Assembly: GCA_021414085.1 (NCBI GenBank)
Contig: JAIOPC010000014.1
Location: forward strand, 124,001 to 188,000
DNA length: 64,000 nt
Reading direction: 5' to 3'
Source of the DNA: Actinomycetes bacterium
Lineage (GTDB): Bacteria > Actinomycetota > Acidimicrobiia > Acidimicrobiales > Ilumatobacteraceae
The notes under the pieces were generated by a model that saw only the letters and a program-made list of their open reading frames with translations, ran no database searches and was not told where the DNA came from. How positions within the stretch are numbered: the first letter of the stretch is position 1; every line of letters starts with the position of its first letter. Made by a program: the position numbers and the translations under genes. Below, piece by piece: positions 24,780-32,573 of the stretch.

Positions 24780-26228
24780 GTGCCCGACTCCAGAACCTCT
24801 TACGACGTGTTTCAGGTCTTCACGCCGACAACGCAGGCGAAGATCAACTTCGTCGAGCGTCACTCGTTGAATGAAAGAGTCGTTGACGCTCTCCGAACTC
24901 CGGGAAAACAAGTCGTGATTTACGGGGAAACCGGGTCAGGCAAGTCGACACTTCTGTCCAACAAACTTGATCAGCTGTACGAAGCCCAGATAACGACGCG
25001 GTGTCAGAACCTGATGACCTTTGAGCAGCTCATCATCGACGCATTTGACCAACTCGCCCCCTTCTACGTGGAAGGCGGGAGTTTTGCTACTGAGGCTTCG
25101 ACCAGGTCGACTCTCGGGGCCGATTTTCGGGCCATCAGAGCACAAGTAGAAGTCGGCAAGTCCGTAAAGAGTGGATCAGATCTAAAACGAGTGCTCCCGC
25201 CGCAACTCACTCCTCAGCGGCTCGGGCAGTTCCTTGGAGAGCGCAAGATCTGTTGGGTGCTCGAGGATTTTCACAAGGTGGCCAAAGCCGAGAAGACAGC
25301 GTTGTCGCAATCGCTCAAAGTCTTCTGCGATCTGGCGCAGGCCTATCCGCAAGTCAAGATTGTCGCCCTTGGTGCAACAGATTCCGCACGCGAAGTGGTC
25401 GAATACGACCCTGAGATGGCGAATCGAGTTGCGGAGATCCACGTTCCACTCATGACCGACGTCGAGATCTTTGAAATCCTTTCTGGTGGTGAACAACTTC
25501 TCAACATCGACTTCGGGACGCTGAAGGATCTCATAGTTACCTACTCAGTCGGTGTCGCCGCGATTTGTCACCAACTCGCACTCAACATGTGCACGACTAG
25601 GGGCGTGAACGAGACGTCTGAAGACAAGATTGTGTTCGACGCAAGCGACCTCCAGGCAGCGCTGAAGAAATACATTGACGATCAATCCGACACGCTCAAG
25701 TCGCGGTTCGACAAAGCACTCCGACGAATGCGGGTGAAGAAATATGACAACTGTCAGATCATCCTCAGAGTGATGGCAACTGGCGACCCCGACGGGATGT
25801 TACATAGCGAGATTCTGGCCGAGGTCCGGAAGGTACACCCCAAATATCCGCCGTCAAATCTCACGACCTACCTTCGAGCGCTACAGAGCGAGGATCGAGG
25901 CGCTGTCCTCAAGTCTTCGAACGCTGGTCGTTACAGCTTCACTGACCCGTACCACTACCTGTTCTGCCACCTTCTACTGACGGACGTCTCAGGAAAGAAG
26001 GGTCTTTCGGAAGATGCACTGGCTGACGCGCTCTTCAAGGAGACGCTCGACAAGATGGTTCTGACATTTTCGTCGACGAATGAGATTTTCTTCAGTCGGC
26101 CGATCGTCCCTAATCTCAACAAGCAGCTCAGCTTGTCTTCATTCTGGCGTTTTAGTCGGGACGGAGCCGAACTAACGCTTGACCTCGGCGAAGCCGAAGA
26201 TACAAAAGCTGGACCCAGCGAAACCTAG
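24780..26228 (+). CDS. Lone AAA/STAND-type P-loop ATPase with C-terminal winged-helix-like region
   Basis: 482 aa. Walker A GETGSGKST at residues 49-57, Walker B CWVLEDFHK near 158-166, then a sensor-like strand (VKIVALGATDSAREVVEY). The arrangement resembles ORC/Cdc6-like AAA proteins and the NTPase core of defence proteins. Residues about 300-400 (DSLKSRF-type helices; NCQIILRVMATGDPDGML; SEILAEVRKVHPKYPPSNL; AGRYSFTDPYHYLF) look like a winged helix. No effector domain is evident, so it may act on DNA/RNA or recruit another protein. Base composition looks lower in GC than its neighbours, and it sits between two island repeats, suggesting acquisition. Possible defence role is inference. Confidence 0.75.
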   Translation: MPDSRTSYDVFQVFTPTTQAKINFVERHSLNERVVDALRTPGKQVVIYGETGSGKSTLLSNKLDQLYEAQITTRCQNLMTFEQLIIDAFDQLAPFYVEGGSFATEASTRSTLGADFRAIRAQVEVGKSVKSGSDLKRVLPPQLTPQRLGQFLGERKICWVLEDFHKVAKAEKTALSQSLKVFCDLAQAYPQVKIVALGATDSAREVVEYDPEMANRVAEIHVPLMTDVEIFEILSGGEQLLNIDFGTLKDLIVTYSVGVAAICHQLALNMCTTRGVNETSEDKIVFDASDLQAALKKYIDDQSDTLKSRFDKALRRMRVKKYDNCQIILRVMATGDPDGMLHSEILAEVRKVHPKYPPSNLTTYLRALQSEDRGAVLKSSNAGRYSFTDPYHYLFCHLLLTDVSGKKGLSEDALADALFKETLDKMVLTFSSTNEIFFSRPIVPNLNKQLSLSSFWRFSRDGAELTLDLGEAEDTKAGPSET

Positions 26229-26401
26229 GGTGCGCCTCCTGTAACACAGCACCCCCAAACTGCACCGCATGAGCTGGGATCGCGACATGCCCCTCGAAAT
26301 CTGAAACAGCTGAAACGACGCAATGCATCGGCGGTGTCGGCGACGCACCTCGACGAAACTGATGGGTCACGTAAGCCGCAACCCGGTCCCAGAAACAGCG
26401 T

Positions 26402-26415
26402 GTCGGAGGACCGAC
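26402..26415 (+). repeat. Island repeat copy C (hairpin core only)
   Basis: GTCGGAGGACCGAC, with a preceding T and following A giving a 6 bp stem TGTCGG/CCGACA around an AGGA loop. Identical to the first 13 bases of copies A and B, but the rest of the 42 bp unit is absent. It lies in the 241 bp gap between the ATPase and the DinB gene. A weak hairpin (GGGTGC/GCACCC, 26228-26254) just after the ATPase could be a terminator. Confidence 0.65.
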
Positions 26416-26469
26416 ATGAACCCCCAAACGCCACCGAAGTTCCACTTGCTGTTCGCGTGTGATCGCGCG

Positions 26470-27069
26470 TCAGTCCGGCCGCTCGCCGGTCCATTCGTCT
26501 AGCGGGGCGCAGTGCCAGCGCCAGCGTTCTAACTTCGGGTGACCCTCAAACGCGGTGCGGCCGTTTGCCCACTGCAGCAACTGCCACGGGTCAGCTTCGA
26601 CCTCGACCCAGGGGAAGAGTCGCCGCAGCACCTGCTCAACTAGATCGCGATTTGGTTCGAAGGTCAGCCCTAGACCGCGTGCTGCGTCGTCGGTGTGGAT
26701 CAGCATCTCGTCGCACGCCATCGCTGCGAAACCACACGGGTCGGCCATTCCGAATGGGTGAAAGCCGCGCACATCGGGCGGTGTGGAATCGATCACCGAC
26801 GCAACGATCGTCGCGTATGTGCGCATCGCCTCGACGAGGTCCGCTGGTGCACCCGAAGGGTTGACCTTGTGCTCGACGATCTTCAAGTCGCTGCCTGCGG
26901 CCGCGAGATCGATCGCGTACCACAGGCACGTATCGGCGATGTGAGCGACCACCTGCGCGACGGTCAGGTCGAGGCCAGGGACGTTCGTATTCCAGTCTCG
27001 ATCGGTCGTGCTAGCGAGCAGCGCGATGCAATCGCGCAACACCTCGCGAACTGCTGCACCATCGAGCAT
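26470..27069 (-). CDS. DinB / mycothiol-dependent maleylpyruvate isomerase-like metal-binding protein
   Basis: 199 aa from ATG 27069, with TACCGT six bases upstream and no ribosome site (leaderless type). The four-helix bundle has the metal histidines in VVAHIADTCLWYA and MACDEMLIHTDDAARGLG, matching the actinobacterial MDMPI N-terminal family. Members are thiol (mycothiol)-dependent isomerases or transferases. It follows the substrate-binding protein on the same strand (27 bp apart) but has its own promoter-like sequence. Confidence 0.8.
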   Translation of the reverse strand: MLDGAAVREVLRDCIALLASTTDRDWNTNVPGLDLTVAQVVAHIADTCLWYAIDLAAAGSDLKIVEHKVNPSGAPADLVEAMRTYATIVASVIDSTPPDVRGFHPFGMADPCGFAAMACDEMLIHTDDAARGLGLTFEPNRDLVEQVLRRLFPWVEVEADPWQLLQWANGRTAFEGHPKLERWRWHCAPLDEWTGERPD

Positions 27070-27081
27070 CACTTGACGGTA
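27070..27081 (-). promoter_or_regulatory. Leaderless-type promoter of the DinB-like gene
   Basis: Minus strand TACCGT (27081-27076), six bases, ATG 27069. Confidence 0.45.
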
Positions 27082-27096
27082 CTTGTTACGAAGGCG

Positions 27097-28425
27097 TCAG
27101 CCCGATAGGTCTTCGAAGTCGCCCTCGGCCGTCCAGCACTCGCATGCGCTCGACCACCGAATCGTTCGAACCTGGTCGACGCCAGCGTGGTCGTCGGGTG
27201 TGAAGGTCACGTTGCCCCACGCGGCGAGTGGAAAGTCGGTGATCTTTTCCAGCGCCGCCACGAAGCTCTCTTTGGTGGGGTTGTCGCCAGCGTTGCGCAG
27301 CCCTTCCAGCAAGATCGACATCAGGTCGCACGTGAACAAGGTTTGGTTCGTCTCGCCGCTCTCGGGTGAGACCAGTTCGACTTCCTCGCCCGAGAACGCT
27401 TCGTAGTTGTCGACGCACGCCACCGCTTGCGGGTTGAGATCGAACCCAGCAGCGACCTCACCGACGCGACTCATCGTCATCGCCTCGGCCCCATCGACCA
27501 GCCCCTGCGGGAACGACTGGGTGGAGACGTCGGTGAGCTGGTTCGCCCATTCCGGAAACAGCAACGTCGGGGCGTAGCCCTGCTCTGCTGCACTGGCCAG
27601 GAAGTTGGTGACGCTGCTCGAGCCGACCATCAGGATTGCCATGTCGGCACCGTCGGACACGAACCGTTGCACCACGATCGCGTCTTGCGGGCTGCCGATT
27701 CCTTCGCCGTCGGAAGGCAGATCCGACGCGATCTCAACGCCGATCTCGGCCAACGCCGCGACAAACGCGTCGTGCGCTTCTTCGGAGCGCGTGTCCCAGT
27801 ACAGGCCGATGCGCTTGCCGTCGAACGCCCCTTTCGCTTCCGCCCACTTGACGAAGAACTCCATCACCTGTGACTGATCGGCGCGCACGGTAAACAACCA
27901 CGGCGCACCGAGTTCGTAGTCAGATCGAGCCAGCCCCGAGCTGTCGATTACGGGGATGCCATAGCGTTCGGTGAGACACTTCGCACCGATCGGGAAGTCG
28001 CGACTCGAAATCACCGCGAACACTTCTTCATCTTGGGCGAATCGTGTGCACACGCCGAGTTGATCCTCGGGACTCAAGTGGTTGAACTCTGCGAACACAA
28101 ACTCGAGATCGACTCCGTTGACGGGCAGTAGCCCATCGCGTCGCCATGCTTCGAGGACGGCTGCGGCCTGCAACTCGACCTCGCCGATCGAGAACTTGTC
28201 GTTGAGGACGGCGAAGGCCCCAACATCCTGGTAGGCGAACCCGATCCGAAGCGTCTGGCGAACCTCCCCCGGTGCGACCGAGTCCGTTGTCGCGGCGCTG
28301 CCGCTGGCCGGCGTGGTTGCGTCGGCGGCCGTGCCGTCGGCCCCCGAATCGTCGTCGGTGCCACTACAGGCTGATGCGACTAGGGAGAGGAGAGCAATGG
28401 CTGCAATGCGGGACGTTCGATTCAC
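27097..28425 (-). CDS. ABC transporter substrate-binding lipoprotein, second paralogue
   Basis: 442 aa from GTG 28425, which has GGGAG five bases upstream; the further TTG start lies inside that ribosome site. Signal peptide RIAAIALLSLVASAC ends at the lipobox Cys, followed by a long Asp/Ser/Thr linker. It shares order and motifs with the protein at 5769 (AFAVLNDKFSIGEVELQAAA; WRRDGLLP; RTIRWSSACECW versus RTVQWDADCPCW), including a C-terminal cysteine pair. It probably shares the single LivHMG permease with its paralogue and gives it a second ligand. Divergent from the TauD-type gene across regulon site 5. Confidence 0.9.
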   Translation of the reverse strand: MNRTSRIAAIALLSLVASACSGTDDDSGADGTAADATTPASGSAATTDSVAPGEVRQTLRIGFAYQDVGAFAVLNDKFSIGEVELQAAAVLEAWRRDGLLPVNGVDLEFVFAEFNHLSPEDQLGVCTRFAQDEEVFAVISSRDFPIGAKCLTERYGIPVIDSSGLARSDYELGAPWLFTVRADQSQVMEFFVKWAEAKGAFDGKRIGLYWDTRSEEAHDAFVAALAEIGVEIASDLPSDGEGIGSPQDAIVVQRFVSDGADMAILMVGSSSVTNFLASAAEQGYAPTLLFPEWANQLTDVSTQSFPQGLVDGAEAMTMSRVGEVAAGFDLNPQAVACVDNYEAFSGEEVELVSPESGETNQTLFTCDLMSILLEGLRNAGDNPTKESFVAALEKITDFPLAAWGNVTFTPDDHAGVDQVRTIRWSSACECWTAEGDFEDLSG

Positions 28426-28443
28426 GTCAACTCCCAACTTTCA

Positions 28444-28459
28444 ATTCAGTATGCTGAAT
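28444..28459 (+). promoter_or_regulatory. Regulon site 5: best palindrome, between substrate-binding protein and dioxygenase
   Basis: ATTCAGTATGCTGAAT, arms ATTCAG/CTGAAT perfect, 14 of 16 positions symmetric. TATGCT (28450-28455) could be the -10 for the plus-strand dioxygenase, with AGCATACT-type reading for the minus strand. It lies 18 bp from the GTG start at 28425 and 42 bp from ATG 28502, so one protein could control both. Confidence 0.7.
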
Positions 28460-28501
28460 GTAGCAAAGCGTCAAGGCACCAAAATCCAGGAGGCCGCAGC
28501 C

Positions 28502-29344
28502 ATGTCGTCGAGAACCCTCACCACTCGGGCCCTCACTGGGTCAGTCGGCGTCGAAATCTCTGGCATCAACCTGAACGACGAGTTCGACGACGACATCGCG
28601 AATCAGCTTCGTGATGCGCTGTGCAACAACTGCGTGCTCGTCGTGCGCGATCAGTTCTTGTCGTCGGAGGCGCAGCTGCGGTTGGCACGAGTGTTCGGCG
28701 ACCCGTTCATGCCGAGCTACTACCGCAAGAACACGGTGGAGGGTTTCCCCGACATCGCGATTGTGCCCAACTTCGGCAAGGCGAAGGCTCCAGCCGAAGG
28801 CTGGCACACCGATTGGTCGCACATGACGGTGCCACCAACGGTGTCGGTAGCAATCCCCACCGTGCTCGCATCGAAGGGCGGCGACACGATGTTCTCGAAT
28901 CAGTACGAGTCGTACAACCGGCTGTCCGACGGCATGAAGAAGTTCCTGTCAGACAAGCGCGCCAAGTTCATCGGCACTCGTCCGATCGGCGAAGACCAAA
29001 AGGTCGTGACTGGCGACGACCTCACTGCGAAGGCGAAGCGCGAGGACGTGGTGAACTTTCACCCGATCACGCCGACGCACGCGGTGACGGGCCGCACCGC
29101 GCTGTACCTCAACCGACCGGGCAGTTCGATGATTGAGATCGAAGGCATGACTCCGGCCGAGAGTCTGCCGATCCTCGAGTACCTCTACGCGCAGTCGATT
29201 AACCCAGACAACGTGTATCGCCACAGCTGGGCACCCGGCGACATCGTCTGTTGGGACAACCGCTGTGCGATGCACTACGGCGTGCACGACTACGGCGACG
29301 AAGAGCGCACGCTCCACCGCGTCACCGTCGGCGGCGTCATCTAA
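28502..29344 (+). CDS. TauD/TfdA family Fe(II)/2-oxoglutarate dioxygenase
   Basis: 280 aa from ATG 28502 with CCAGGAGG at 28487-28494. The iron ligands are H102-T-D104 (GWHTDWSH) and the distal His258 (CAMHYG), followed by Arg269/Arg273 (ERTLHR), which would bind 2-oxoglutarate. The N-terminal TGSVGVEISGINL is also typical. Family members hydroxylate substrates next to sulfonate, ether or carboxylate groups. Sharing the operator with an uptake lipoprotein suggests it attacks the imported compound. It ends 19 bp from the convergent BNR gene. Confidence 0.92.
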   Translation: MSSRTLTTRALTGSVGVEISGINLNDEFDDDIANQLRDALCNNCVLVVRDQFLSSEAQLRLARVFGDPFMPSYYRKNTVEGFPDIAIVPNFGKAKAPAEGWHTDWSHMTVPPTVSVAIPTVLASKGGDTMFSNQYESYNRLSDGMKKFLSDKRAKFIGTRPIGEDQKVVTGDDLTAKAKREDVVNFHPITPTHAVTGRTALYLNRPGSSMIEIEGMTPAESLPILEYLYAQSINPDNVYRHSWAPGDIVCWDNRCAMHYGVHDYGDEERTLHRVTVGGVI

Positions 29345-29363
29345 CGCACGCGTCGGCTGGCGG

Positions 29364-30458
29364 TCAGACGAAGCGGGTGAAGTGGATTGGTGGCAGGTTC
29401 GCCGACACGGTTGTCCAGTTTTCGCCCGCGTTTTCGCTGACCCACAGAGAGCCAGTCGTTGAACCCATCACCAACGTGTCGCCGGTGGCATCGACTTCGA
29501 GCGAGTGGCGGTAGATCAGGTCGTAGGCGTGTTCCGATGGAAGCCCATCGCCGAACACTTGGAAGCTCTTGCCGCCGTCGGTCGTGCGACTGACCACCAA
29601 CTTGCCGTTGACCGGAATGCGCATCTCGTCCTTGATCGCGGGCGCGAACCAAGCCGTGTTCGGATCAGTCGGGTGCGCGGCGACCGCGAATCCAAACACC
29701 GCTGGCGGCCGCTCGGTGATTTCGGTCCAGTTGCGTCCACCATCGACGGAACGAAAGCAGCCGTTGTGGTGCTGGTTCCACACCACGTCGGGCTCGGCGG
29801 CGCAACGCGCCACGCGGTGTGGGTCTTGGACGATCGGTCCGTACTCCTCGCCCGGTGGCATGTACTCGTTGCGCATGCCGTGTGTCGGCGCCCATGTCGC
29901 ACCGGCATCGTCGGTGATCCACGCGCCACCGCACGAGATCGCGATCAACATCGTGTCGGCCGATCGCGGATCGCAACTGATCGAATGGATACCGGGCCAG
30001 TCGTAACCGCCGCCGAACCAGCTGGTGCGCTCGGGCATATCCCACAGCGAGCGAACAAGTTCCCACGACGCACCGCGATCACTCGAGCGGAAGAGTCCGC
30101 CCGGCACAGTGCCGCACCACAACTCGTCGGGCCGCGCAGCCGGCCCGTTCTCGAGTGTCCACAACAACTGCACCGTCCACGGCCATGGCGTCTTCGTCAT
30201 CGGTGAAACATCGGTGGCGTCGGCTGGTCGTTCCGGGAACGCTGGTGCGCCGACCTCGACAAACTTCGCCCCCGGCTCGCGCCGCCAAATGTGCGAACCG
30301 AAATGCCCGGTGCCAAGCGCGGCGTACGTCGCGCCATCGTGCCCAACGACAGCGGCGGTCACCGGCTCGCCGAGAAAGTCGGTGCTACCGATCTGCCAGC
30401 CGTTGCGGCCGCGCTCGAGCGAGAACAGTCCTTTGCGGGTACCTACTAACAGCGTCAT
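29364..30458 (-). CDS. BNR/sialidase-like beta-propeller protein (cytosolic, MoaD-linked)
   Basis: 364 aa from ATG 30458, which has AGGAGG six bases upstream; the ATG at 30464 abuts that site. No signal peptide. Repeated propeller blades carry Asp-box motifs (SSDRGASWE, TDDAGATWA, SVDGGRNWT, TTDGGKSFQ, SENAGENWT). The family is often called glycosyl hydrolase/exo-alpha-sialidase, but a glycosidase active site is not evident. It directly follows a MoaD/ThiS-like gene, a pairing I have seen as recurrent in actinobacteria; the biochemical link is unknown. Confidence 0.82.
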   Translation of the reverse strand: MTLLVGTRKGLFSLERGRNGWQIGSTDFLGEPVTAAVVGHDGATYAALGTGHFGSHIWRREPGAKFVEVGAPAFPERPADATDVSPMTKTPWPWTVQLLWTLENGPAARPDELWCGTVPGGLFRSSDRGASWELVRSLWDMPERTSWFGGGYDWPGIHSISCDPRSADTMLIAISCGGAWITDDAGATWAPTHGMRNEYMPPGEEYGPIVQDPHRVARCAAEPDVVWNQHHNGCFRSVDGGRNWTEITERPPAVFGFAVAAHPTDPNTAWFAPAIKDEMRIPVNGKLVVSRTTDGGKSFQVFGDGLPSEHAYDLIYRHSLEVDATGDTLVMGSTTGSLWVSENAGENWTTVSANLPPIHFTRFV

Positions 30459-30460
30459 CG

Positions 30461-30730
30461 TCATCCTCCTGAAAGGGCTTGCATCACGGTGATCTCGGTC
30501 GTGGAACCGACGGGATCCGATTGGGCGGCTGGGTCGGTCAACTGTTCCGACCCCACAAACACGGCGACGTGTTTGCGGACCCGGGCCTGCTCGTCGAGCA
30601 CGTACGAGCGCACCTGCGGGTGCTCTTCGAAGTACGCCGCCAAACATTCGGCCACGGTGGAACCCTGCACGGTTGCGGCCGGACAATCGACGTGTCGGCG
30701 CAGGTTGGCCGTGAACGAGACCGTCGGCAT
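30461..30730 (-). CDS. MoaD/ThiS-like ubiquitin-fold small protein
   Basis: 89 aa from ATG 30730, leaderless-type TATGCT seven bases upstream. Beta-grasp beginning MPTVSFTANLRRHVDCPAAT, helix TVAECLAAYFEEHPQVRSYV, and a C-terminal GG tail (MQALSGG) as needed for adenylation and thiocarboxylate or conjugation chemistry. No MoaE, ThiG or E1-like enzyme is adjacent. Instead it is translationally coupled to the BNR propeller gene (the stop lies in the ATG cluster of that gene), suggesting a sulfur carrier or modifier specific to that partner. Confidence 0.87.
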   Translation of the reverse strand: MPTVSFTANLRRHVDCPAATVQGSTVAECLAAYFEEHPQVRSYVLDEQARVRKHVAVFVGSEQLTDPAAQSDPVGSTTEITVMQALSGG

Positions 30731-30743
30731 TGCGCCGAGCATA
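30731..30743 (-). promoter_or_regulatory. Leaderless-type promoter of the MoaD-like gene
   Basis: Minus strand TATGCT (30743-30738), seven bases, ATG 30730. Confidence 0.5.
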
Positions 30744-30809
30744 ATCGTGAGCACGCGGTACGGTCGCCGGCGTGTTTCGTCCATGCGGCTTGCGGGTATT
30801 GAGGTGATC

Positions 30810-31775
30810 GTGCGTCGGCAGCTGCTCGCCCTGGTGGCGTTGGCGAGTCTCAGCGCTTGCGTGAACGACGACGACAAATCGTCGGGCGCGATTGGCGTGG
30901 GAGTATGCGCCAGCACCCCGCCCGCGGGCGTGACTGAAACAACGCTGACGGCGGGCGGAGCCACGCACTCGGTGCGCATCTTCATCCCGTCGCTCGCCGT
31001 TGGCGCGGGAATGTTGCCGACCGTTCTCAACTGGCACGGCAACGGCGGCAACGGCACCGACCACGCCGCGTACACCGAATACGAAGCGCTCGCCGAAAAG
31101 GAGGGCTTCATCGTCGTTCACCCGACGGGCATCGAGTCGGCCGATCTCCCCGTGTTCGGCGCAGCGACCGGATGGGAACTGGTCGACGATCTCGATTCGC
31201 CCTCTCGTGACGACGTCGCGTTCGCGAACGCGCTGATCGACGAACTTGTCGCCAACTGGTGCGCCGACACGAATCGCGTCTACTCAATTGGAATGTCGAA
31301 CGGCGGGCTGTTCACGTCGACGCTCATTTGCGAGATGGCCGATCGCCTTGCCGGCGCCGCGTCGGTGGCCGGGGTTTATCACCCCGATTCGTGCGCACCG
31401 TCGCGACCGGTTCCCTACCTTGCCTTTCACGCGATCGACGACGTGGTCGTGCCGTTCGTAACCGGCGGGGAGACACTCTTTCCTGAACTGAACGACAGCG
31501 TGTTCGCGCTTGGCTCGTTCGACGCCTTCGCCGCTTTCGCTGCCGGGTTCGGCTGCGACCCCGAACCGAGCGCGACTGCCATCGGAGTCGCGACGACGCG
31601 CTATGACTACGCGAACTGCGACGGAGGTATACCGATGACCTTCTACGCAACCGACAGCCCGGGCGACGGCCATTCGTGGCCGGGCACTTCGATGCTCGGC
31701 CTGACTACCGACGACATCGACGCAACGCTCGACAGCTGGCGCTTCTTCGAGCCACTTTCACTCGACCATCTCTAG
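30810..31775 (+). CDS. Secreted PHB-depolymerase/feruloyl-esterase-like lipoprotein
   Basis: 321 aa from GTG 30810 with GAGG five bases upstream; ATG 30783 is an in-frame alternative without a site. Signal peptide RRQLLALVALASLSAC has a lipobox cysteine. Alpha/beta-hydrolase elements: LNWHGNGGNGTDH oxyanion region, nucleophile Ser163 in GMSNGG, acid near FHAIDDVVV, His in GDGHSWPG. These enzymes cleave polyhydroxyalkanoate, acetyl-xylan or feruloyl esters outside the cell. Divergent from the MoaD gene; a second copy is at 40548. Confidence 0.88.
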   Translation: MRRQLLALVALASLSACVNDDDKSSGAIGVGVCASTPPAGVTETTLTAGGATHSVRIFIPSLAVGAGMLPTVLNWHGNGGNGTDHAAYTEYEALAEKEGFIVVHPTGIESADLPVFGAATGWELVDDLDSPSRDDVAFANALIDELVANWCADTNRVYSIGMSNGGLFTSTLICEMADRLAGAASVAGVYHPDSCAPSRPVPYLAFHAIDDVVVPFVTGGETLFPELNDSVFALGSFDAFAAFAAGFGCDPEPSATAIGVATTRYDYANCDGGIPMTFYATDSPGDGHSWPGTSMLGLTTDDIDATLDSWRFFEPLSLDHL

Positions 31776-31829
31776 CGCTTTCCGCGAATTGCTGTCACCC
31801 GCGCTTGGGTCGCCAACGTCAGTCAGCAC

Positions 31830-32552
31830 ATGAGCCGGGGAGCGTGGATTGCCTGCGTATTGGAACGGATGCGAGTTTTGATCGTCGCTGGGGTAGCGAC
31901 CGGCGCATTGGTTGTCGGTATCGGAAGCCGGTTGGCGATGCTGCTACTGCGAGTCACATCTTCCGAACGCGTCAACGGCCTGCAGAGCGACGACGACTTC
32001 ACGATCGGGCGCTTCACCCTCGCTGGTACGTACAACTTGGTGATGCTCGGCTCGCTCGTTGGCGTGATTGGGTTCGGCGTCTACCGGCTCGTCAAACCTT
32101 GGTTGATTGGCCCCCAGTGGTTCCGTCGACTGACGCTTGGAATTGCGTCGGGAGTCGTCGTTGGCCCGATGCTGATTCACGCCGACGGCATCGACTTCAC
32201 CGTGCTGAAGCCAAAGTGGCTAGCTATCGGTCTGTTCATCGCGCTGCCAGCCTTGTTCGCAGTCGCCATCGGAGTCGTCGTGGACGCTGTGGACAGACCA
32301 GAGTCTTGGACCGCTCGCCGGCGGTGGCGATGGCTGTTGCCGATCATCATCGTCGCCTGCGTCCCAGTGATCCTCATCTTTCTCGCGCTTGCGTTAATAC
32401 CGGTTGGAATCTGGGCGCTGGCCGGCGATGTCGATTTCCCGGCGGAAGTTCGATCGGTGAGATGGCTGCCGAACGCCATACGCAGCGCATGGCTGGTGAT
32501 CGTCGCCCTCGGGTTGTCGGCGCTGATAAACGACGTCACGGCGCTTGTCTGA
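31830..32552 (+). CDS. Multi-spanning membrane protein of unknown function
   Basis: 240 aa. Hydrophobic helices at about 15-40, 65-87, 100-120, 130-150, 168-190 and 215-235 leave only short loops. No recognised family motif. Basic loops (RRRWRW) suggest orientation but not function. It stands alone between an esterase and a universal stress protein gene, each more than 20 bp away. Confidence 0.7.
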   Translation: MSRGAWIACVLERMRVLIVAGVATGALVVGIGSRLAMLLLRVTSSERVNGLQSDDDFTIGRFTLAGTYNLVMLGSLVGVIGFGVYRLVKPWLIGPQWFRRLTLGIASGVVVGPMLIHADGIDFTVLKPKWLAIGLFIALPALFAVAIGVVVDAVDRPESWTARRRWRWLLPIIIVACVPVILIFLALALIPVGIWALAGDVDFPAEVRSVRWLPNAIRSAWLVIVALGLSALINDVTALV

Positions 32553-32573
32553 GGTCGCCTAATATCTCCGCCC

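Noticed and set aside
29364-31121. 585-codon version of the BNR gene extended upstream
   Set aside because: The extra part is antisense of the esterase and MoaD genes and Arg/His-rich; the AGGAGG site and ATG 30458 give the real start.
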